From the NCBI RefSeq assembly GCF_015100395.1, contig NZ_AP022847.1, positions 808,501 to 872,500 on the forward strand: a stretch of 64,000 bases of DNA, written 5' to 3'. The DNA comes from Nitrosophilus alvini (GTDB lineage Bacteria > Campylobacterota > Campylobacteria > Campylobacterales > Nitratiruptoraceae). Every line of letters begins with the position of its first letter. Position 1 is the first letter of the stretch. A program made the translations under genes and the position numbers. The notes beneath the pieces were generated by a model that saw only the letters and a list, made by a program, of their open reading frames with translations, searched no databases and was not told the origin of the DNA. Below are positions 60,084 through 64,000 of this stretch, piece by piece.

Positions 60084-61719
60084 GAAAAACAAAGTACTTA
60101 TTGCTTTATCTGCAGGCATCGTAGCTTTGCTGCTGCTGTTTGCATATGTCAGACAGAGCAGTACCGTTATAGACTACTCTACATACAGAGCTATGCTGAA
60201 AAACGATATGATAGATTCTGCCCAGATAGGGGAGAAATATATCTATCTAAAAAGCGGCGGCAAGGTTTTTAAAATACCCAAAGATGCAGTCAATATAAAC
60301 GAACTTTATGAGAAAATCCCTGTCGGCGTAAAAGAAAATTACAGCAGAGCAATTGATGTTGCTGTTCTGTTCTTTATCGCAGGACTTCTTATATATATGC
60401 TCTTTTTTTCCAGAAAAAGAGAGGAAATGCCGCCCATAAAACATCAGATAAATATAGCGGCCCCCGAGATTGATGATTTTTCTTCAAAAATAAAACCTAT
60501 AGTTTCGGATGTGAAGTTCAAAGATGTTGCCGGTATAGAGGAGGCTAAAGAGGAACTTGAAGAGATAATAGAGTTTTTGAAAAATCCGGGAAAATTCAAA
60601 AATTTCGGTGTACGTATGCCAAAAGGTGTTCTCCTTATAGGACCTCCCGGTGTTGGAAAGACTATGATAGCCAAAGCGGTCGCAGGTGAAGCAGGGGTCC
60701 CGTTTTTTTACCAGAGCGGATCGAGTTTTGTTCAGATATATGTGGGTATGGGAGCAAAAAGGGTTCGTGAGCTTTTTGCAAAAGCCAAGCAGATGGCGCC
60801 TTCGATTATCTTTATAGACGAGATAGATGCCGTAGGAAAAGCGAGAGGCGGCATGAGAAACGATGAGAGAGAGGCAACTCTCAACCAGCTTCTTACCGAA
60901 ATGGACGGATTTGAAGACAACAGTGGCGTTATCGTTATGGCAGCGACCAACAAAATAGAGATGCTTGACGAGGCGCTGCTTAGACCGGGCAGATTTGACA
61001 GAAGGATATTTGTATCTTTGCCCAATGCCAAAGAGCGAGAAGCAATACTCAAAGTATATCTGAACAAAATTCCGCACTTTGTTGATACCAAAGAGATAGC
61101 TAAAATGACTGTCGGGTTCAGCGGAGCTGCTCTGTCGAGTCTTGTAAATGAGGCAGCTCTGCATGCTCTTAGAAAGGGTAAAAAAATTGTAGAACTCGAA
61201 GATTTTGAAGAGGTAAAAGACAAAGTGCTCTTCGGAAAAAGAAAGGTACTTGCATATTCAGCCCGAGAAAAGGAGATTCAAGCCGTATATCAGGCTGCGA
61301 AGGCTGTTACCGCATACTGGTTTGAAATAGATTTTGACAAAATATCTTTACTGGGATCTGGTTTTAAAGATATAGATAAAGAGATTGTCTCAAAACATGA
61401 ATTTATAGCCAAAATAAAACTTTTTCTCTCAGGGCATGCCGCAATGCAGGTCATCTACAACGAAGAGTTTTCAAATTCGGCCCAGGACCTTGCAAGGGCA
61501 AAAATCCTTGCCGAAGATATGGCAACAAGATACGGGATGGGTAAAAAACTGATAGGTGATGTTACCGATGTCTCTTTTATCATGGAGAGTACGCTTGAAG
61601 AGGTAAAAGAGTTTATCTCTTCTCAGATAAGATATATAGAGAAGATAAAAGAACATCTTCTTGAAAATGAGTCTATATCCAAAGAGGAGATTAAAAAGAT
61701 TTTTAATGAGATTCTTTAG
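60046..61719 (+). CDS. FtsH-like AAA+ ATPase lacking the protease zinc site
   Basis: A 557-residue FtsH homologue: membrane helix about 17-35, a small periplasmic domain, second helix about 103-123, and an intact AAA+ core with Walker A G-P-P-G-V-G-K-T, Walker B I-I-F-I-D-E-I-D, pore loop F-V-Q-I-Y-V-G and the R-P-G-R-F-D-R arginine fingers. Where FtsH has A-Y-H-E-A-G-H-A, this protein reads A-V-Y-Q-A-A-K-A (413-420), so both zinc His and the catalytic Glu are replaced by Tyr415, Lys419 and Gln416. It should be an ATP-driven membrane unfoldase or chaperone without proteolysis. It overlaps mtaB (38 bases) and bioV (14). Confidence 0.9.
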   Translation: MKQKKIQTTQISKKNKVLIALSAGIVALLLLFAYVRQSSTVIDYSTYRAMLKNDMIDSAQIGEKYIYLKSGGKVFKIPKDAVNINELYEKIPVGVKENYSRAIDVAVLFFIAGLLIYMLFFSRKREEMPPIKHQINIAAPEIDDFSSKIKPIVSDVKFKDVAGIEEAKEELEEIIEFLKNPGKFKNFGVRMPKGVLLIGPPGVGKTMIAKAVAGEAGVPFFYQSGSSFVQIYVGMGAKRVRELFAKAKQMAPSIIFIDEIDAVGKARGGMRNDEREATLNQLLTEMDGFEDNSGVIVMAATNKIEMLDEALLRPGRFDRRIFVSLPNAKEREAILKVYLNKIPHFVDTKEIAKMTVGFSGAALSSLVNEAALHALRKGKKIVELEDFEEVKDKVLFGKRKVLAYSAREKEIQAVYQAAKAVTAYWFEIDFDKISLLGSGFKDIDKEIVSKHEFIAKIKLFLSGHAAMQVIYNEEFSNSAQDLARAKILAEDMATRYGMGKKLIGDVTDVSFIMESTLEEVKEFISSQIRYIEKIKEHLLENESISKEEIKKIFNEIL

Positions 61720-62224
61720 CGGATTTTGTCTGAAAAATGAGAAAAAGCTTTTTGAAGATATATTGGATAATAGCGAATTTTCAGTGGCCGGTTTCAGCTA
61801 TGGAGCTATAAAGGCTGCTGAATATGTATATAAAGAATTGAATGAGGGCAAAAGAGTAGACAGAGTGTTGCTTGTATCTCCTGCTTTTTTTCAGTCATTT
61901 GATGAGAAATTCAAAAGAGTTCAGCTTATCTCTTTTTCCAAAAATCCGGAATCTTATATTGAAAATTTTTTAAAAAACTGCAGCTATCCATCCTCCGTTT
62001 CACTAGAAAAATACAGGAGTTCCTGTAATAAAGAAGATCTAAAAGAGCTGCTTTATTATTGTTGGGATAGAAAAAAGTTGGATTCAATTGTCAAAAGAGG
62101 CGTGAATATTGAGGTTTTTTTAGGTGAAATTGATAAAATAACGGATGTAAAAAGCGCATACCTCTTTTTTAAAGAGTATGCAACTGTATATTTTTTCAAA
62201 AAAGCAGGGCATATATTAAAATAA
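61706..62224 (+). CDS. bioV: BioV-type pimeloyl-ACP methyl ester esterase
   Basis: A 172-residue hydrolase-like protein with G-F-S-Y-G-A as the nucleophile elbow near 34-39, F-L-G-E-x-D as the acid region and a final A-G-H-I-L. Its length, small lid and position beside the ftsH-like gene fit BioV, the esterase that releases pimeloyl-ACP for biotin synthesis in Helicobacter and relatives. I chose ATG at 61706, inside the ftsH-like 3' end; the extended frame from 61661 adds 15 basic residues. Assignment rests on motif, size and context. Confidence 0.8.
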   Translation: MRFFSGFCLKNEKKLFEDILDNSEFSVAGFSYGAIKAAEYVYKELNEGKRVDRVLLVSPAFFQSFDEKFKRVQLISFSKNPESYIENFLKNCSYPSSVSLEKYRSSCNKEDLKELLYYCWDRKKLDSIVKRGVNIEVFLGEIDKITDVKSAYLFFKEYATVYFFKKAGHILK

Positions 62225-62245
62225 TATATAATTCAAAGGAAAAAA

Positions 62246-62773
62246 ATGGAGATAAAGATAGGAATATTGACTGTATCTGACAGGGCAAGTCAGGGAATAT
62301 ATGATGATATTTCGGGGAAAGCCATCATTGATACATTGAATGATTATCTCAAAAGCGAATGGGAGAGCATATATAAAATCGTTCCGGATGAACAAAATAT
62401 CATAGAAGAGACCCTCAAAGAGATGGCTGATGAGAGAGGGTGCTGTCTGATTGTAACTACAGGCGGGACAGGACCTGCAAAAAGAGATGTTACTCCAGAA
62501 GCAACCGAAGCTGTCTGTGACAAGATGATGCCGGGATTTGGAGAACTTATGAGGCAGGTAAGCCTTCAGTATGTACCTACAGCGATACTTTCAAGACAGA
62601 CTGCAGGTATAAGAAATCAAACACTTATTATAAATCTGCCGGGAAAACCAAAATCGATCAGAGAGTGTCTGGATGCAGTATTTCCTGCTGTTCCTTACTG
62701 TATAGACCTGCTTGAAGGGCCGTATATCGAAACAAATGAAGATGTTATCAAGGCTTTCAGACCGAAGAAGTGA
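62246..62773 (+). CDS. mogA: Molybdopterin adenylyltransferase
   Basis: Adenylylates molybdopterin before molybdenum insertion in Moco synthesis. The MogA/MoaB fold shows I-G-I-L-T-V-S-D-R-A-S-Q-G at the start, T-T-G-G-T-G-P-A-K-R-D-V-T-P-E-A-T in the centre and L-P-G-K-P-K-S-I-R-E-C-L near the end. At 175 residues it is full length. It is 21 bases after bioV on the same strand. Molybdoenzymes such as nitrate reductase or formate dehydrogenase are expected elsewhere. Confidence 0.94.
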   Translation: MEIKIGILTVSDRASQGIYDDISGKAIIDTLNDYLKSEWESIYKIVPDEQNIIEETLKEMADERGCCLIVTTGGTGPAKRDVTPEATEAVCDKMMPGFGELMRQVSLQYVPTAILSRQTAGIRNQTLIINLPGKPKSIRECLDAVFPAVPYCIDLLEGPYIETNEDVIKAFRPKK

Positions 62774-62817
62774 AAAACTTACAGGTTGAATCTCTAAAAA
62801 TATACCAAGGATAGAAA

Positions 62818-63018
62818 TTGGCCAATAGAAAAATAGAAGAGTGTATATATGAATATATAAAAGAGCTCGAGCGTGAATTTATGGAGATTATAAACAATCC
62901 TAAGATGGATAAAAAGGCAAAGAACCTTGCAACAAAGCCTCTTGCTTCCAAAAAGAAGATACTGCTAAATACAATCGATGCTCTAAATCTGGTGGATAAA
63001 GAGAGTCAAAAGGGATGA
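62818..63018 (+). CDS. Small helical hypothetical protein
   Basis: A 66-residue Lys/Glu-rich helical protein starting with TTG behind an AAGGATAG site. No family is recognised. Its stop overlaps the start of the next small gene, suggesting coupling. It lies 44 bases after mogA. Confidence 0.55.
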   Translation: MANRKIEECIYEYIKELEREFMEIINNPKMDKKAKNLATKPLASKKKILLNTIDALNLVDKESQKG

Positions 63019-63020
63019 GG

Positions 63021-63185
63021 ATGAAAAATCTGCCTGTCTATCTTTTGATATTTTTTCTTGTAGGTTCTATGGCGTTTGTAATACTCTCTCCGTTTTTTAT
63101 AGTTGAAAAAATAAAAGAAGACAGTAAAAAGCCAAAAAGTGAAAGAGAGTTTGTTTACAGAGGGGATACAAAAAGCGGTAAATGA
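63021..63185 (+). CDS. 54-residue single-TM small membrane protein
   Basis: An ATG-led frame with one hydrophobic helix (about 5-28, L-P-V-Y-L-L-I-F-F-L) and a basic, hydrophilic tail. The AGGGATGAGG sequence ahead provides a ribosome-binding site, and an in-frame ATG at 63015 is an alternative start. It abuts the stop of the previous gene and is followed directly by a terminator, as a real last gene of an operon would be. The function is unknown. Confidence 0.6.
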   Translation: MKNLPVYLLIFFLVGSMAFVILSPFFIVEKIKEDSKKPKSEREFVYRGDTKSGK

Positions 63186-63186
63186 G

Positions 63187-63227
63187 AAAGTGGATGTGTG
63201 AATGTAGCCACACATCTCCACTTTTTT
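63187..63227 (+). terminator. Intrinsic terminator after small membrane protein gene
   Basis: AAAGTGGATGTGTG pairs with CACACATCTCCACTTT (two-base bulge) and is followed by a run of T, two bases past the stop codon. Confidence 0.8.
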
Positions 63228-63268
63228 CAGGATATTACGAGAAAATGAAAAAAAGTTTATAAGCTTAT

Positions 63269-63964
63269 CTATTTAACCTCTTTTTTATAAATTTCCGAGA
63301 GTTTATTATATAGCGTCTGGTAATCTATATCGCTGTTTTTGCTCAAAATTTCCTGCATCACTTCGTTATCCTCTTTTTTATTCCACACTTTTTTATAAAC
63401 TCCCTCTTTATATCCATGATCCTGTCTGAACTGATTCAATACATTTTTTCCGATATAGAGTCTGTATAAATCGTCGAAATTGAGACCGGATGCATCACAG
63501 GCTCTGAAAAACTGTTCCGTTAAAGACTCCTGATATGGTTCACTGTCGTTTTTGACAAGGGCCAGGGCCATAAGCTCTTCAAACACATCAAGATATTCAT
63601 TTATATTTTTATTATTTTCACTTGTCCACTCTTTTGGAATTTTTATGTCCGATTTTGTATCAACAAGATTTTCGATAAATATGACAAGCTCCGTGGGGGT
63701 ATGAAATTTGAGAAGATAGCTCATTACAAAATGCCAGATATCTACAAGTTCTATTTTGATATTTTCAGTATCTATGCCGGAATCGATATTTTTCCAGTGT
63801 TTCCATGAAAAGCTGTCGATAAGTTCGGCACACTCCATATATATACATCTTTTCCAGTTTATTACTTTATCGTTTTTGGTTACGTCTTTTCTCCACTCTG
63901 GTCCATTTGTATCGTTGTTTAGCTGATTTTGAAGTTGAAGCATTTCAAGAATTTTTTCCTGCAT
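63269..63964 (-). CDS. dut: Dimeric dUTPase (dUTPase_2 family)
   Basis: Hydrolyses dUTP to dUMP and so keeps uracil out of DNA. The 231-residue all-helical form has E-C-A-E-L-I-D-S-F-S-W-K-H-W near 44-57, E-L-V-D-I-W-H-F near 72-79, and L-N-Q-F-R-Q-D-H-G-Y-K-E-G near 178-190, the metal-binding and substrate motifs of the dimeric family seen in Campylobacter. It is unrelated to the trimeric beta dUTPase. The last 36 bases of the window are its upstream region. Confidence 0.93.
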   Translation of the reverse strand: MQEKILEMLQLQNQLNNDTNGPEWRKDVTKNDKVINWKRCIYMECAELIDSFSWKHWKNIDSGIDTENIKIELVDIWHFVMSYLLKFHTPTELVIFIENLVDTKSDIKIPKEWTSENNKNINEYLDVFEELMALALVKNDSEPYQESLTEQFFRACDASGLNFDDLYRLYIGKNVLNQFRQDHGYKEGVYKKVWNKKEDNEVMQEILSKNSDIDYQTLYNKLSEIYKKEVK

Positions 63965-64000
63965 AGCTATCCTTTTGAAAAAATTTGTTCCTATTATAAA

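Noticed and set aside
60046-61719. Active FtsH protease
   Set aside because: Both zinc histidines and the catalytic Glu are replaced at 415-419.

Overview
The window is a piece of a Campylobacterota (epsilonproteobacterial) chromosome. The evidence is an AT-rich coding style, frequent TTG/GTG starts and, above all, gene order. The blocks murJ-cysS-msbA-pyrD-M16 peptidase-dapA-FabL-like SDR, ruvA-ddl-...-alpha/beta hydrolase-...-murF, and tgt-TrkA-like-aroB-mscS-mtaB-ftsH-like-bioV-mogA match, from memory, arrangements in Campylobacter/Helicobacter relatives. A type-E succinate dehydrogenase/fumarate reductase, a tetraheme cytochrome, a superoxide reductase and several c-di-GMP enzymes suggest a free-living, microaerobic or anaerobic member. 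The genus cannot be fixed from the sequence alone.

Region 1 (1-7.6 kb) is an accessory island. It opens with the 3' part of a WYL-domain regulator (CapW-like), followed by a tightly overlapping anti-phage operon: a small three-TM protein, a patatin phospholipase (CapV-like), a CD-NTase, and an E2-like protein with an H-x-N-x2-G-x2-C-L active-site motif and a SEC-C zinc tail. This is a CBASS operon of the short, E2-only type II kind. After it come a decayed tyrosine recombinase, an ORF broken by two in-frame stops, a gene with a HEPN-like R-x5-H motif, and a decayed TraG/VirD4-like coupling protein. Together these look like the remains of an integrative element carrying defence genes.

Region 2 (7.7-16.5 kb) holds housekeeping genes: a YbgC thioesterase, a periplasmic-binding-like protein, family-4 uracil-DNA glycosylase, superoxide reductase, sdhABE, thiL and truD. 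Region 3 (16.5-27.5 kb, minus strand) is a ten-gene run, murJ-cysS-msbA-pyrD-M16 peptidase-dapA-SDR-pgsA-rseP-yggS, serving envelope, lipid and precursor synthesis.

Region 4 (27.6-35.7 kb) is rich in signalling: a Cache-like diguanylate cyclase translationally coupled to a tetraheme cytochrome c, an EAL phosphodiesterase with a degenerate GGDEF domain, a FIST-GGDEF protein and small membrane proteins. Region 5 (35.9-45.8 kb) carries ruvA, ddl, a flavoprotein with an apparent ATA start, a UPF0126 protein, an OmpA/TSP3 protein, a hydrolase, acylphosphatase, membrane-anchored MurF, a DctQM TRAP pair without DctP, and a HIT protein.

Region 6 (45.8-64 kb) has a porin-like protein with a small His/Cys exported partner, an aminotransferase, a fructosamine kinase-like protein, a thiamine-binding-type protein, pdxA/pdxJ, an NrfJ-like lipoprotein and tgt. 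It continues with the aroB block, which includes an FtsH homologue whose HExxH zinc site is destroyed, then BioV and MogA, and ends with a dimeric dUTPase.

The most interesting items are the E2-only CBASS with its extra membrane protein, the protease-dead FtsH, the probable ATA start codon, and symmetric divergent promoters at 49.4 kb. No tRNA, rRNA, CRISPR array or intact insertion sequence was recognised.
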